Positions 17,765-26,113 of a stretch of DNA of 64,000 nt are shown piece by piece. Position numbers and translations under genes: made by a program. Position 1 is the first letter of the stretch. Each line of letters begins with the position of its first letter. The stretch is from NCBI RefSeq assembly GCF_029504655.1, contig NZ_JAQFIL010000001.1, positions 5,275,001 through 5,339,000 on the forward strand. The letters are read 5' to 3'. This DNA is from Catalinimonas alkaloidigena. GTDB taxonomy: Bacteria > Bacteroidota > Bacteroidia > Cytophagales > Cyclobacteriaceae. Below the pieces are notes generated by a model. It was not told the DNA's origin, ran no database searches, and saw only the letters and a program-made list of their open reading frames with translations.

Positions 17765-18015
17765 ATGCTTATTGGATATGCCAGAATCTCTACTCATGAC
17801 CAGAACCTCAACCTGCAAAAAGATGCTTTACAAAAAGCAGGATGCGAACGCATCTTTGAAGATACCATTTACGGTGCCATAGCTGAACGGCCAGGTCTTG
17901 CTAAATTGAAAGAGCAGCTCAGATCAGGAGATACTTTGGTAGTCTGGAGACTAGATCGTTTAGGAAGGACCTTGAGGAATCTCATTGAGTGGGTTACCTG
18001 GTTAGAGAGTGAAGG
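17765..18015 (+). pseudogene. N-terminal half of a serine recombinase split by IS66
   Basis: Encodes MLIGYARISTHDQNLNLQKD and LVVWRLDRLGRTLRNLIEW, the catalytic half of a Hin/Tn3-type recombinase. The frame runs into the IS66 left end at 18016. Joining 18015 to 20312 (dropping one copy of the target duplication) restores the reading ...WLESEGISFKSLQESIDTTT, so the gene was intact before insertion. Confidence 0.85.
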
Positions 18016-18083
18016 GTATCCGTCCGGTAAAGTAGCCTTGCTTACAGACAGGTGTTCTTTCTAATATAGCAGGAAAAAGATTT

Positions 18084-18397
18084 ATGCGTACATCAGCAGA
18101 AATGTTTCCTGTGGTAGAGGAGTGGCTACAGAGTGGATTGACCCAAAAAGAATATAGTCAGCGTCATCAACTAGCCCTTCATATCCTGCCTTACTGGTAG
18201 GTAGATATCGGAAAGAAAAAGCAGGCCTATCAGAGCAAGTCTCTCTACCCTCATCTGGTCACTTTATACCGGTATCTAGTGATAAGGAGATGATCAGCGG
18301 TATGGAGGTCGTCTTACCTACCGGAGTGGTAATCCGTTTTGCCAGTCCGGTACCGGTAAGCTATCTTCAGCAAGTGCTCAAGGTATGTTCGGCCTGA
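18084..18397 (+). pseudogene. tnpA: IS66 TnpA-like protein, frameshifted
   Basis: Starts MRTSAEMFPVVEEWLQSGLT and reads an HTH-like region, then stops at YW-TAG (about 18197-18199). One frame over, the sequence continues VGRYRKEKAGLSEQVSLPSS and VVLPTGVVIRFASPVPVSYL, the standard end of IS66 OrfA. One G appears missing near 18195-18199. The stop at 18395-18397 overlaps the TnpB start. The element may be defective unless frameshifting or assembly error explains this. Confidence 0.75.
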
Positions 18398-18741
18398 GCC
18401 AACGGCAGCAATTCTTTTTGTTTAGCCAGGCTGTGGACATGCGGAAAGGGTTTGACGGGCTAAGTGGCATAGTGCAGCAGCAGATGGGCAGAGATGTCTG
18501 CTCAGGTGACGTATACATATTCTTAGGTAAGCGGCTGGACAGGATGAAGCTTTTGGTCTGGGAGTCTAGTGGTTTTGTGCTGTATTATAAAAGATTAGAG
18601 GCCGGAACCTTCAAGCTGCCAAAGGTACAGGATCACTCCATTAGCCTTACCTACAGTGAATTATCTCTACTACTTGAGGGATTAGAAGTGGAAGTAAAGT
18701 ACAGACGGAAACGCTACTCTAAAACATTTGAAAAAGTATAA
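18385..18741 (+). CDS. tnpB: IS66 Orf2 (TnpB) accessory protein
   Basis: 118 residues. The signature QAVDMRKGFDGLSGIVQQ, DVYIFLGKRLDRMKLLVWES and GFVLYYKRLEAGTF identifies the IS66 Orf2/TnpB family. It is required for IS66 transposition, by an unclear mechanism. Sits 41 bp before the transposase gene. Confidence 0.93.
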   Translation: MFGLSQRQQFFLFSQAVDMRKGFDGLSGIVQQQMGRDVCSGDVYIFLGKRLDRMKLLVWESSGFVLYYKRLEAGTFKLPKVQDHSISLTYSELSLLLEGLEVEVKYRRKRYSKTFEKV

Positions 18742-18782
18742 TACAAGCTTGCTGGTGAAAGATTCTGTCGATATATTTCGGT

Positions 18783-20279
18783 ATGTCAAGCTCTTCACTC
18801 CAGGATGAACTAGCCCTACTTCAGCAGGAAAAGCAGCGTCTGTTAGCAGAGAATCAACTGCTCAAAGATGAGCTTGCTGAACTCAAACGGCTCATATTTG
18901 GCAGTAAAAGAGAACGCTTTGTGCCTGCCCAAAAAGATGATGCTCAACTGAGTCTGGAATTAGCCACAGAGACTACTGATGAAGAGCAGGCAGTAGTCAA
19001 ACAGACTGTAAGCTACCAACGTGCTGTAAAGCAGGCGGGCAAGAAGCCAGTACGTCAGAGTTTCCCGGATCATCTGCCTCGCATAGATGTAGTGTTGGAG
19101 CCTGAGGAGGATGTCTCCACTATGCGTAAGATTGGCGAAGAAGTAACGGAAGAGTTAGATCTTGAGCCTGCCCGTCTGTTTGTGCGCAGGTACATCCGCC
19201 CCAGATATGTATGTGCAGAGGAGAGTTTTCATATAGCTGAGCTACCAGCCAGGCCCATAGAGAAAGGCATACCAGGACCTGGACTGCTGGCACAGATCAT
19301 TGTAGATAAGTTCGTCTATCACCTACCTTTCTATCGCCAAGCACAGAGATACGAAAGAATGGGCATGAAGATTCCGTCCAGCACTTTGAATAGCTGGCTA
19401 CCTGCTGCCTGTAATCTATTAGAACCTCTTTATCTGGCACTCAAGTTTGAGGTACTCAAATCTACCTACTTACAGGCTGACGAGACTCCGATTCCGGTGC
19501 TGGATAAACAGAAAAAGAAGACCCACCAAGGCTACCATTGGGTGTACCATGCTCCAGAAAAGAAGCTGGTACTCTTTGATTACCAGAAAGGTAGAAACAG
19601 AGAGGGACCTAAGCAAATGCTCAAAGATTATCAGGGGTACCTTCAAACTGACGGATACCAGGCTTACGAGCAGTTCGAGGACAGAGAGAATATTATCCTG
19701 GTGGGATGTCTTGCTCATGCTCGCAGGTATTTTGAGCATGCTAAGGACAGTGATCCGGTAAGATCAGAGCAGGTACTGCTTTTGATCCAGCAACTATATG
19801 CAGTTGAGAGAGAAGCCAGGGAGCAAAATCTTGATCCAGAAGATCGCTACTCTCTGAGACAAGAAAAATCTGTCCCTGTCATGGATGCCTTAGGTCAGTG
19901 GTTGGTCAATGAGTATCCTACAGTATTACCCAAGAGTAAAATTGGAAAGGCCTTCTACTACCTCATTGCTCGCTACAACAAAATTTACATCTACCTTCAG
20001 GATGGCAGGTTGGAAGTAGATAACAACCTCATCGAGAATAGTATTAGACCAGTGGCGCTAGGTCGCAAGAACTACCTCTTTGCTGGCAGTCATTCCGGTG
20101 CAGAAAAAGCTGCTATAGTGTATAGCCTGCTTGGTAGTTGCAAACTCCAGAACATTAATCCTTATGATTATCTCCAGGATGTGCTGAAAAGATTACCAGA
20201 GCATCCCGTCAACCAGCTCCATGAATTACTACCACCAAACTGGAAACCTGCTAAGGTAAATACCGAGGTGAAAATTTAA
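18783..20279 (+). CDS. tnpC: IS66-family DDE transposase (TnpC)
   Basis: 498 residues. An N-terminal leucine-zipper-like coiled coil (LLQQEKQRLLAENQLLKDEL) and zinc-binding/HTH region precede the DDE core. The first Asp lies in YLQADETPIPVL, the second in YLQTDGYQAYEQF, and the Glu in DNNLIENSIRPVALGRKNYL. The C-terminal IS66 domain follows (CKLQNINPYDYLQDVLKRLP). Full length and apparently functional. Confidence 0.95.
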   Translation: MSSSSLQDELALLQQEKQRLLAENQLLKDELAELKRLIFGSKRERFVPAQKDDAQLSLELATETTDEEQAVVKQTVSYQRAVKQAGKKPVRQSFPDHLPRIDVVLEPEEDVSTMRKIGEEVTEELDLEPARLFVRRYIRPRYVCAEESFHIAELPARPIEKGIPGPGLLAQIIVDKFVYHLPFYRQAQRYERMGMKIPSSTLNSWLPAACNLLEPLYLALKFEVLKSTYLQADETPIPVLDKQKKKTHQGYHWVYHAPEKKLVLFDYQKGRNREGPKQMLKDYQGYLQTDGYQAYEQFEDRENIILVGCLAHARRYFEHAKDSDPVRSEQVLLLIQQLYAVEREAREQNLDPEDRYSLRQEKSVPVMDALGQWLVNEYPTVLPKSKIGKAFYYLIARYNKIYIYLQDGRLEVDNNLIENSIRPVALGRKNYLFAGSHSGAEKAAIVYSLLGSCKLQNINPYDYLQDVLKRLPEHPVNQLHELLPPNWKPAKVNTEVKI

Positions 20280-20303
20280 TAGGCTACTTCACGGGACGGA
20301 TAC

Positions 20304-20633
20304 AGTGAAGGTATCTCTTTTAAGAGTTTGCAGGAATCTATTGATACCACGACTTCCGAAGGAAAGTTGATTTTTCATATGTTCGGAGCTTTGGCAGAAT
20401 TTGAAAGGAACCTGATCCGGGAAAGAACTCAAGCTGGCTTATTGTCAGCCAGAGCCCGTGGCAGACTGGGTGGCCGCCCTCCTGCCCTGGATAAAAAGAA
20501 ACAGAAGCTAATTGTCAAACTTTACCACGATAAAGACCATACCATTGCTGAAATCCTGGAGATGTTCCACATCTCTAAACCTACGCTTTACAAGATCGTT
20601 CGTGAGAATCCTCCTGAAAAGGAGAATTCTTAA
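20304..20633 (+). pseudogene. C-terminal half of the IS66-split serine recombinase
   Basis: Continues the gene started at 17765 with SFKSLQESIDTTTSEGKLIF, FGALAEFERNLIRERTQAGL and GRLGGRPPALDKKK. The HTH at the end is AEILEMFHISKPTLYKIVRE. These are the Hin/PinR-type conserved features. The first eight bases are the target-site duplication. Downstream, gene orientation switches and the minus-strand cassette-like array begins. Confidence 0.85.
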
Positions 20634-20674
20634 AAGCTTGAATGTATCTTGATCCCTTTTTATCACACAGAATC

Positions 20675-21235
20675 TTAGTTGTTGTGCCTAGTACTATTTC
20701 TTTTATTCAACAGGATGAGTAAATAGTTTTTTCCACTAAAGTCATATGTTGAATCCATTTCATTTGAAATTTTTAGTATCGTTTTCCATCCTTTCTTTAC
20801 CAAACTCTCTAACCTGTTTTGATTTGCAGTGCCAGTTCCAAATTTAATATCATTGTCATACTGGAAAGCAATTCTTGTCCAATCTAGTTTATTTCCAATT
20901 CCATTTCCTTGAAAGGATGGGTGTACAACTTGTCTTGAATATAAAAGAAATGGTCTTTCAAGAGGCCATTCATTATATGCGCTAAAAATTTTTGGGTATA
21001 TAATATTTTCAAATGATTGAAGTATTGTTAAACGTGCAGCTCCAATTATTTTTTTCTTTGGGTCAATGCACACAAAATGAATACTCTCGTCATCCAAACT
21101 GTCGGAGTAACCTTCTGGATATTTATTAAAGTTAATAGTTTTAACCTCATCATTATTCTCCCACGCCAAACATCTTAACTCAAAGATTTCTTTAAGTCTT
21201 TGCCGGTCGTTAAGAATTTTGATTTCATAGTCCAT
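20675..21235 (-). CDS. GNAT-like N-acyltransferase (copy 1)
   Basis: 186 residues. An N-terminal LKEIFELRCLAWENNDE leads into a GNAT core with KIIGAARLTIL and the acyl-CoA loop region RQVVHPSFQGNGIGNKL. The FELRxxxWE beginning also recalls N-acyl amino acid or LuxI-like synthases, so the acceptor may be an amino acid (inference). Related by eye to 21339-21872 and 23530-24063. A right-core-like CGTTGGCA lies just before its start, suggesting its own cassette. Confidence 0.7.
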   Translation of the reverse strand: MDYEIKILNDRQRLKEIFELRCLAWENNDEVKTINFNKYPEGYSDSLDDESIHFVCIDPKKKIIGAARLTILQSFENIIYPKIFSAYNEWPLERPFLLYSRQVVHPSFQGNGIGNKLDWTRIAFQYDNDIKFGTGTANQNRLESLVKKGWKTILKISNEMDSTYDFSGKNYLLILLNKRNSTRHNN

Positions 21236-21338
21236 AAATTAATGCCAACGGTCTCGGGTATGAAATGTAGAACATTTAGGAGATGCGTACTTATCCTATT
21301 AAGTCAAAGCTTGCTAAAAATCCGATAGAACTAGTCTT

Positions 21339-21872
21339 TCAAATATGCTTATAAATAATTTCACCGTTACCCAGTTCCCAATTTCCTGTATAATTCTCTG
21401 AATTTATTAAGCCTGAACTTTTGAATCCATCAGAATTCAATTTATGCCAAAGTCTTTTTGATTGAATATGAGTCCATCCCAAAATCATTTTAGCTCCTAG
21501 TTCTTTGCTTTTCTTATATCTAATTTTATCAAATTCTTGGCTAAATCCCTGACCATGATATTTAGGAAGAACGATTAATTTCCCTAAATGTCCAACAGGC
21601 CACTTAAAAGAAATATTTCTGCTCTCATAAACTTCGTAATCAGGTATTTCTTTTAACTCATGACAAATTTTTAGCCTAGCTCCACCAATAATTTCGTTTT
21701 CATTTCTCATGATATAATGATATGCATCTGGACTATAGTCATGCGTTTCTATCATGCCATGTGGGTAATTTCTTGAATCGACTTTACTTATATTTTCCCA
21801 GCAGAGAACACGCATTTTGAATATTTGAATCAATTCTTTGAAGTTATCTGTCTGGTATAGTTTAGTATTCAC
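21339..21872 (-). CDS. GNAT-like N-acyltransferase (copy 2)
   Basis: 177 residues with the same layout as its neighbours: IFKMRVLCWENISKVDSRNYP at the start, IIGGARLKICHEL for the core strand, and GKLIVLPKYHGQGFSQEFDK for the acyl-CoA loop. Its start overlaps the PanD-like stop by four bases (21869-21872), so the two are translationally coupled and probably act together, for example by acylating the amine the decarboxylase makes. Confidence 0.7.
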   Translation of the reverse strand: MNTKLYQTDNFKELIQIFKMRVLCWENISKVDSRNYPHGMIETHDYSPDAYHYIMRNENEIIGGARLKICHELKEIPDYEVYESRNISFKWPVGHLGKLIVLPKYHGQGFSQEFDKIRYKKSKELGAKMILGWTHIQSKRLWHKLNSDGFKSSGLINSENYTGNWELGNGEIIYKHI

Positions 21873-22228
21873 AATAGTACTGGATTATCATTGCTTCCAT
21901 TGAATTTGAGAATTTGTGGACTATAATACTCTAACTCACTGTTTTCTACATTGTGGAAGGCGCATATAATGACTTTATCGCCCTTTTGAAATTGTCGGGC
22001 AGACGGTCCGTTTAGACAAATAGTTTGACTATTTTCTTCTCCCCTAATAACATAGGTTTCTATTCGAACGGCATTACTTTGGTTTATTACCAATACCTTT
22101 TCCCATTCATTCAAACCAACTTTCTTCATAAATTCTGAATCAATCGTTATTGAACCTTCATATAGTAAATTGGCATCTGTTACGATAGCATTGTGAAGTT
22201 TACATTTTAGTACAGTTGTCTCTTTCAT
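21869..22228 (-). CDS. panD: Aspartate 1-decarboxylase (PanD-like)
   Basis: 119 residues, the usual size of PanD. The pro-enzyme cleavage site is LLYEGSITID, with Gly25-Ser26 giving the pyruvoyl group. Lys10 in LKCKLHNAIVT matches the family active-site Lys, and Arg in NAVRIETYVI matches the substrate-binding Arg. The expected product is beta-alanine from aspartate. Its position in a mobile-looking cassette beside GNAT genes, rather than with panBC, suggests a specialised role, such as supplying beta-alanine or a related amine for a small molecule. Confidence 0.82.
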   Translation of the reverse strand: MKETTVLKCKLHNAIVTDANLLYEGSITIDSEFMKKVGLNEWEKVLVINQSNAVRIETYVIRGEENSQTICLNGPSARQFQKGDKVIICAFHNVENSELEYYSPQILKFNGSNDNPVLL

Positions 22229-22250
22229 TTTGATTTTTATTAATAATTAA

Positions 22251-22405
22251 CTCTAACAACCGAAGCTAGCTGCTGGACTGAGTTGTGGGCGATTTTCTTT
22301 CAAATAATCAATTTTACCGCTTGGCGTAACTAGCTTTTCGACTCAATTTTAGAGGTCTTACATCCGCTTTTTGTTAAACTAAACCTGCGGTATTCTCTTG
22401 CGGTT
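22251..22405 (-). repeat. attC-like recombination site between PanD and ATP-grasp genes
   Basis: On the minus strand the site ends in a right core GTTAGAG just upstream of the PanD gene. It has complementary arms (AGCTAG / CTAGCT region) and the spacer CCAAGCGGTAAAATTGATTA shared with other sites of the array. The left core is less clear (CAGGTAAC near 22400 or CTCTAAAAT near 22350). Boundaries are approximate. Confidence 0.5.
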
Positions 22406-22416
22406 ACCTGCAGTTT

Positions 22417-23268
22417 TTATTTATTAAACATCCAACCTATCATTTCACGGCTGTATTTTTCTCCAGTAATTTTCTCATGTTGTACAAAATTATGCGGAAG
22501 ATTTACCTCTAAAACATAGGCTTCCTTATTTTTTCTATCAACGATTATGTCTATTCCTGCAAAATTTAAATTTGAGGCGTGGGCTGCTTTAATGGCAATT
22601 TCGTTAATCTTGCTTCCTAGCTCAACCTTTCGTACCGACTTACTGTACCCATCACTTCTGAATTCTTGCTCTTTTATTGGTCTTGTAATTGAATACAGGA
22701 CTTTATCTCCTAGAACAGTTACTCTCTCGCAAGAATTTGATTTAATAAATTGCTTTATTTGAAAATCTTCATTTTTCTTAACCAGAAAATCTGTTATACT
22801 AAACAAGCTAGAATAACTATCAATTCTAATTACACCCACTCCGCTTACACCACCATAAGTTTTTACTATCAACGGGAATCCATCCAAAAAATCAACATAC
22901 TTATTTAGGAGATTTCTATTATTTGTCCCCTTATATATGGTTTTAGGAGTGGGAATGTTTTTCTTTTGTAATTCAATAGTAAGAATATTACTATCATCTT
23001 TTTGACTAAGCACCTCATAGTTCCGATAGAAAGTTTTAACGTTTTCATTTAGCATTAATCTTTCTGTAATGAAACTTCCCCTTGCACAATTATATAAACC
23101 GTCATTAGAATTAGGAATAGGTAAAGTTGAAAAATCTACGAAATCCTCATCAATTTCAACAAACTCTATGGAGTGGAAATTGCACCCCCCCTTTAAACTG
23201 TCTAATCTTTCTTTTAAATCAAGACTATCTGTATAAACACTGTTATATATACAAAAAAACCTACTCAT
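22417..23268 (-). CDS. RimK-like ATP-grasp ligase
   Basis: 283 residues. The ATP-grasp features are the nucleotide loop FPLIVKTYGGVSGVGVIRI, the adenine-side segment FQIKQFIKS, and the metal-binding end EAYVLEVNLPHNFVQHEKI. Such enzymes join a carboxylate to an amine using ATP, as RimK does with glutamate. The start ATG overlaps the stop of the SemiSWEET-like frame (AATGAGTAG), so both are in one transcript with the GNAT gene upstream. With the PanD-like and GNAT enzymes nearby, a small amide or peptide product is plausible (inference). Confidence 0.8.
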   Translation of the reverse strand: MSRFFCIYNSVYTDSLDLKERLDSLKGGCNFHSIEFVEIDEDFVDFSTLPIPNSNDGLYNCARGSFITERLMLNENVKTFYRNYEVLSQKDDSNILTIELQKKNIPTPKTIYKGTNNRNLLNKYVDFLDGFPLIVKTYGGVSGVGVIRIDSYSSLFSITDFLVKKNEDFQIKQFIKSNSCERVTVLGDKVLYSITRPIKEQEFRSDGYSKSVRKVELGSKINEIAIKAAHASNLNFAGIDIIVDRKNKEAYVLEVNLPHNFVQHEKITGEKYSREMIGWMFNK

Positions 23269-23540
23269 TTCCTTTGCTATATTTCAATATAAAGATAACT
23301 ATCAAGCCCGATGTAACAATTCCTAGACCTTGGCCTAAGATAATTGTGTAGTCTATTACTGGGAACCCATGAATAATCCAAAGGACATAAGTTGTAAATA
23401 CCAAAAGCCATTGAGTTAAGGAAACACTTATTGAGTTTTGTTCTCTATAAATTCGTTTAATCTGGCTAGGTGCTCCTATCAGTTTGAATGCAAGATCTTG
23501 AAATGACAGTTAGGGTAGATATTATTGCTTCAAAACTCAT
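23261..23540 (-). pseudogene. SemiSWEET/PQ-loop-like small membrane protein, frameshifted
   Basis: Starts MSFEAIISTLTV at 23540 (overlapping the stop of the upstream GNAT gene), and that frame stops after SCIQTDRST. A change of frame near 23495-23508 yields LIGAPSQIKRIYREQNSIS, LTQWLLVFTTYVLWIIHGF and TIILGQGLGIVTSGLIVIF, ending at 23261. Three hydrophobic segments with a P-S-Q-I turn fit the SemiSWEET/PQ-loop family of small sugar or metabolite transporters. The gene would fill the otherwise empty gap between two coupled genes. The frameshift may be real or an assembly error. Confidence 0.6.
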
Positions 23541-24063
23541 TTTTTAAAGTTTTTATTATAATGTCTACTGGATGCTTTTTAGATAATTCATGATATTTTA
23601 TTTCAGTTTTTCCGTACACTCTAAAACCTAATTTATTTGTCATTAACTCCGTCCTAGTATTTGATAATCCGATTATCCAATTGATACTTTTGATTTTACA
23701 GTAGTTAATGACAAACTCATCAATTTTCTTTGAGATGCCATACCCTTTCTCATTAACAACTAAACGACTATAATATCCCAAAGGGCCTTCCCTAGGTAAT
23801 TGTACATGATTAATTAGAGAGAAAAATGGAAGACTTTTAGTTTTTTCATAAAAGTTAAGTCTTGCAGAAGCTATTATTTTCTTCTTTCCATCGTGAACTA
23901 TAATATGGTGTCCTGATGAATCCAAATTATCTGACCAGCCATTAGGAAATAGGTTTTTATTTACTATTTCATGAAATGGAGATTTTTCCCAAACCTCGAC
24001 CCGTAAATCGAATATTTCCTGAAGTTGATTAATGTCATTTGTTATAATTGGTTCAAAGTCCAT
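23530..24063 (-). CDS. GNAT-like N-acyltransferase (copy 3)
   Basis: 177 residues. It has the same start pattern as the other two (LQEIFDLRVEVWEKSPF), then KIIASARLNFYEK and YYSRLVVNEKGYGISKKIDE in the cofactor-loop region. It lacks the clear Q/R-x-x-G-x-G/A acyl-CoA signature, so activity is less certain. It is the first gene of a coupled set (GNAT, SemiSWEET-like, ATP-grasp). The start lies 22 bp downstream of a right-core sequence GTTACATAG (24080-24088). Confidence 0.65.
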   Translation of the reverse strand: MDFEPIITNDINQLQEIFDLRVEVWEKSPFHEIVNKNLFPNGWSDNLDSSGHHIIVHDGKKKIIASARLNFYEKTKSLPFFSLINHVQLPREGPLGYYSRLVVNEKGYGISKKIDEFVINYCKIKSINWIIGLSNTRTELMTNKLGFRVYGKTEIKYHELSKKHPVDIIIKTLKNEF

Positions 24064-24079
24064 TTTTGGTTGTCTAAAT

Positions 24080-24204
24080 TCTATGTAACGTCAAGGGTGA
24101 GCCGATCGGCCGGGCTTGTTTAAGTTGATTTTTCAATTTACAATTTTCGTGCTTGGCGAAACTAACGCTCATGCTAAATAATGCTAGGCTGTCGGCTGCA
24201 ATTT
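24080..24204 (-). repeat. attC-like site interrupted by group II intron
   Basis: On the minus strand: TGCAGCCGACAGCC, then the shared spacer GCCAAGCACGAAAATTGTAA, AACAAGCCCGGCCGATCGGC, and the right core GTTACATAG at 24080-24088. The left core is displaced to the far side of the intron, near 26105-26120, next to the stop of the 26114-26545 gene. The intron starts at or just after 24205. Confidence 0.6.
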
Positions 24205-26103
24205 GTGTGTGCCTTGAATGGTAAATATAGTTCTTTAAAAGGATGTCCCAAAGGGTGAAAGTTCTGGTGTAATATTCATCAGGAAATAGTACAGTAGGCG
24301 GGGGAGTCATTTCCCCAAGCTAAGCAAGTGGCAAGGTGGTTTGGAGTAATCCATGCACTGAAGTAAGCCAGACTGCGGTGTCTGTACTGAAGAACATGAA
24401 CCACATAAGGAGGCTATTAGGTCGGATGAGGTAGCACATCATACTGAAGTCCAACACCTCGTAAGAGGACAGCACCAAAATAGTAGATGTGGCAGCGATA
24501 GACATAAGGATATTCATCTTACCAAGGGAGGCCTTAACTGCCTAATTTAGGTAGTTGAGGAGTCAGCAGAGGTCATAGTAGTCACTGGGAACGAGCTGTA
24601 AGAGCTACAGAGGTCTCACAAGGTGATGAAGGACTGAACGTTAAATTCGTCCCAAATGCTACCGGGAGGTTCACAGATTAAGAGTCTGCCAGCCCGGTGA
24701 TAGGTGGGACAGGAAAAGTTAAGTAGTAAAGGATGATTGAAAAGGTTATTGACCGCAAGAACATACGGAAAGCATACCTCCAAGTCAGAGCTAATAAAGG
24801 CTCCGCAGGCGTGGATGGCATGACTGTGAATGATCTTACTGAGTTCCTAAGGGAACATCGAGACAGAATATCCACAGCCATATGTAGCGGTAAATACCTT
24901 CCTCAACCTATCCTGGGGGTAGAAATTCCCAAAAGCAACGGAAAACGTCTCTTAGGCGTGCCAACTGTCGTCGACCGCGTGCTACAACAGGCGGTTAGCC
25001 AGGTGATAAGTCCGAAGTTCGAGCTACAGTTCAAAGAACATAGCTATGGATTCAGGCCTAATCGTAACGCCTTACAGGCGGTAAAGCAATCGCAGAAGTA
25101 CATCAATGAAGGTCACCAGCATATTGTTGATATAGACCTCAAAAGCTTCTTTGACGAGGTTGATCATTGTCTGCTTCTACAGCTTGTTTATCGCAAGGTA
25201 AAATGTCCACTCACGATGCGCCTGATCCGCAAGTGGCTAAGGGCTCCCATTCAAATTAATGGAAGATTAGTCAAGCGCAGAAAAGGCGTTCCACAGGGCA
25301 GCCCGCTCTCTCCAATCCTATCCAACATCATGCTTCATGAATTGGACAAGGAAACGGAGAAAAGAGGGCTTAAGTATGTCCGCTATGCAGATGACTTTAG
25401 TATTTATACAAAAAGTCAGTCGGAAGCTCGGCAAGTAGGAAACAGTATTTTCTTGTTCCTCAGGGACAAGCTAAAACTGCCTATCAACCGGCAGAAAAGT
25501 GGCATACGCAGACATGTGAACTTTGAGATACTAGGCTACAAGTTTGTACCAGTATTTGAGAAAGGAGTGAAAGGACAATACCAACTTACGGTAAGTGATA
25601 AAAGTTGGAAGTCTCTGAAAAGAGAACTGAAAGCTATCACCAAGAAAACCATTCCGAGTTCTCTATCCGAACGCTTAGCCAAAATCAAACAAGTACAGAG
25701 AGGCTGGCTCAATTATTTCCGATTGGGAAATATTCACGGTCGTCTCAAGTACCTAGATGGCTGGCTAAGGAGTAGAATCAGGTGTTGTATCTGGCATGAT
25801 TGGAAGAAGCCTGAAAGGAAAAGGAAGAACCTAATCCGACTGGGACTCCGATATGGTCAAGCATACTCCTGGAGCAGAACAAGAATGGGAAGTTGGGCAG
25901 TAGCATTAAGCCCTATCTTGAGTACTACGGTCACAAAGGCCAGGCTCAAAAGAAGAGGCTTTGAACCTTTGCTGGATTATTACCTAAAGATTACCCAGAA
26001 ATTTAACGAACCGTCCGGCGTGGAGCGCTCAGTACGAGACCCGTACGCTGAGTGGTGTGAGAGGCGCACTGGCAGTCAATTGACTGTCAGCCGTCTACTC
26101 GAT
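24205..26103 (+). mobile_element. Group II intron inserted antisense in an attC-like site
   Basis: The 5' end has GTGTGTGCC (24205-24213), compatible with the GUGYG intron start. A structured 500-base leader precedes the reverse transcriptase gene. Near the 3' end is a domain-V-like hairpin, CTCAGTACGAGACCCGTACG with GCTGAGTGGTGTGAGAGG, then a domain-VI-like hairpin around TGGCAGTCAATTGACTGTCA and the end CTACTCGAT at 26103. The insertion lies within an attC-like site and opposite to cassette orientation, resembling the IIC-attC introns described for integrons. Exact ends are estimates. Confidence 0.7.
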
Positions 26104-26106
26104 TAG
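24733..26106 (+). CDS. ltrA: Group II intron reverse transcriptase/maturase
   Basis: 457 residues. Reverse-transcriptase blocks are complete: RANKGSAGVDGMTV, the finger HSYGFRPNRNALQAV, catalytic Asp in HIVDIDLKSFFDEVDH, GVPQGSPLSPILSNIMLHEL and the YADD box (VRYADDFSIYTKS). The X/maturase domain follows (KQVQRGWLNYFRLG, RLGLRYGQAYSWSRTRMGSW). There is no HNH endonuclease at the end. The last 40 codons read through the domain V/VI RNA region, so the coding and ribozyme parts overlap. Intact and likely active. Confidence 0.93.
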   Translation: MIEKVIDRKNIRKAYLQVRANKGSAGVDGMTVNDLTEFLREHRDRISTAICSGKYLPQPILGVEIPKSNGKRLLGVPTVVDRVLQQAVSQVISPKFELQFKEHSYGFRPNRNALQAVKQSQKYINEGHQHIVDIDLKSFFDEVDHCLLLQLVYRKVKCPLTMRLIRKWLRAPIQINGRLVKRRKGVPQGSPLSPILSNIMLHELDKETEKRGLKYVRYADDFSIYTKSQSEARQVGNSIFLFLRDKLKLPINRQKSGIRRHVNFEILGYKFVPVFEKGVKGQYQLTVSDKSWKSLKRELKAITKKTIPSSLSERLAKIKQVQRGWLNYFRLGNIHGRLKYLDGWLRSRIRCCIWHDWKKPERKRKNLIRLGLRYGQAYSWSRTRMGSWAVALSPILSTTVTKARLKRRGFEPLLDYYLKITQKFNEPSGVERSVRDPYAEWCERRTGSQLTVSRLLD

Positions 26107-26113
26107 CAAGTGT

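Larger units (their letters stand above)
18016..20303 (+). mobile_element. IS66-family insertion sequence, 2288 bp
   Basis: Terminal inverted repeats begin GTATCCGTCC at 18016 and end GGACGGATAC at 20303; over 22 bp the two ends match at all but two positions. An 8-bp target duplication AGTGAAGG flanks it (18008-18015 and 20304-20311), as expected for IS66. It carries tnpA (frameshifted), tnpB and tnpC. It inserted into a serine recombinase gene that can be perfectly rejoined, indicating a recent event. Confidence 0.93.

Noticed and set aside
24074..24517. Two minus-strand frames left of the reverse transcriptase
   Set aside because: They lie in the structured RNA leader of the group II intron and in the attC-like site.
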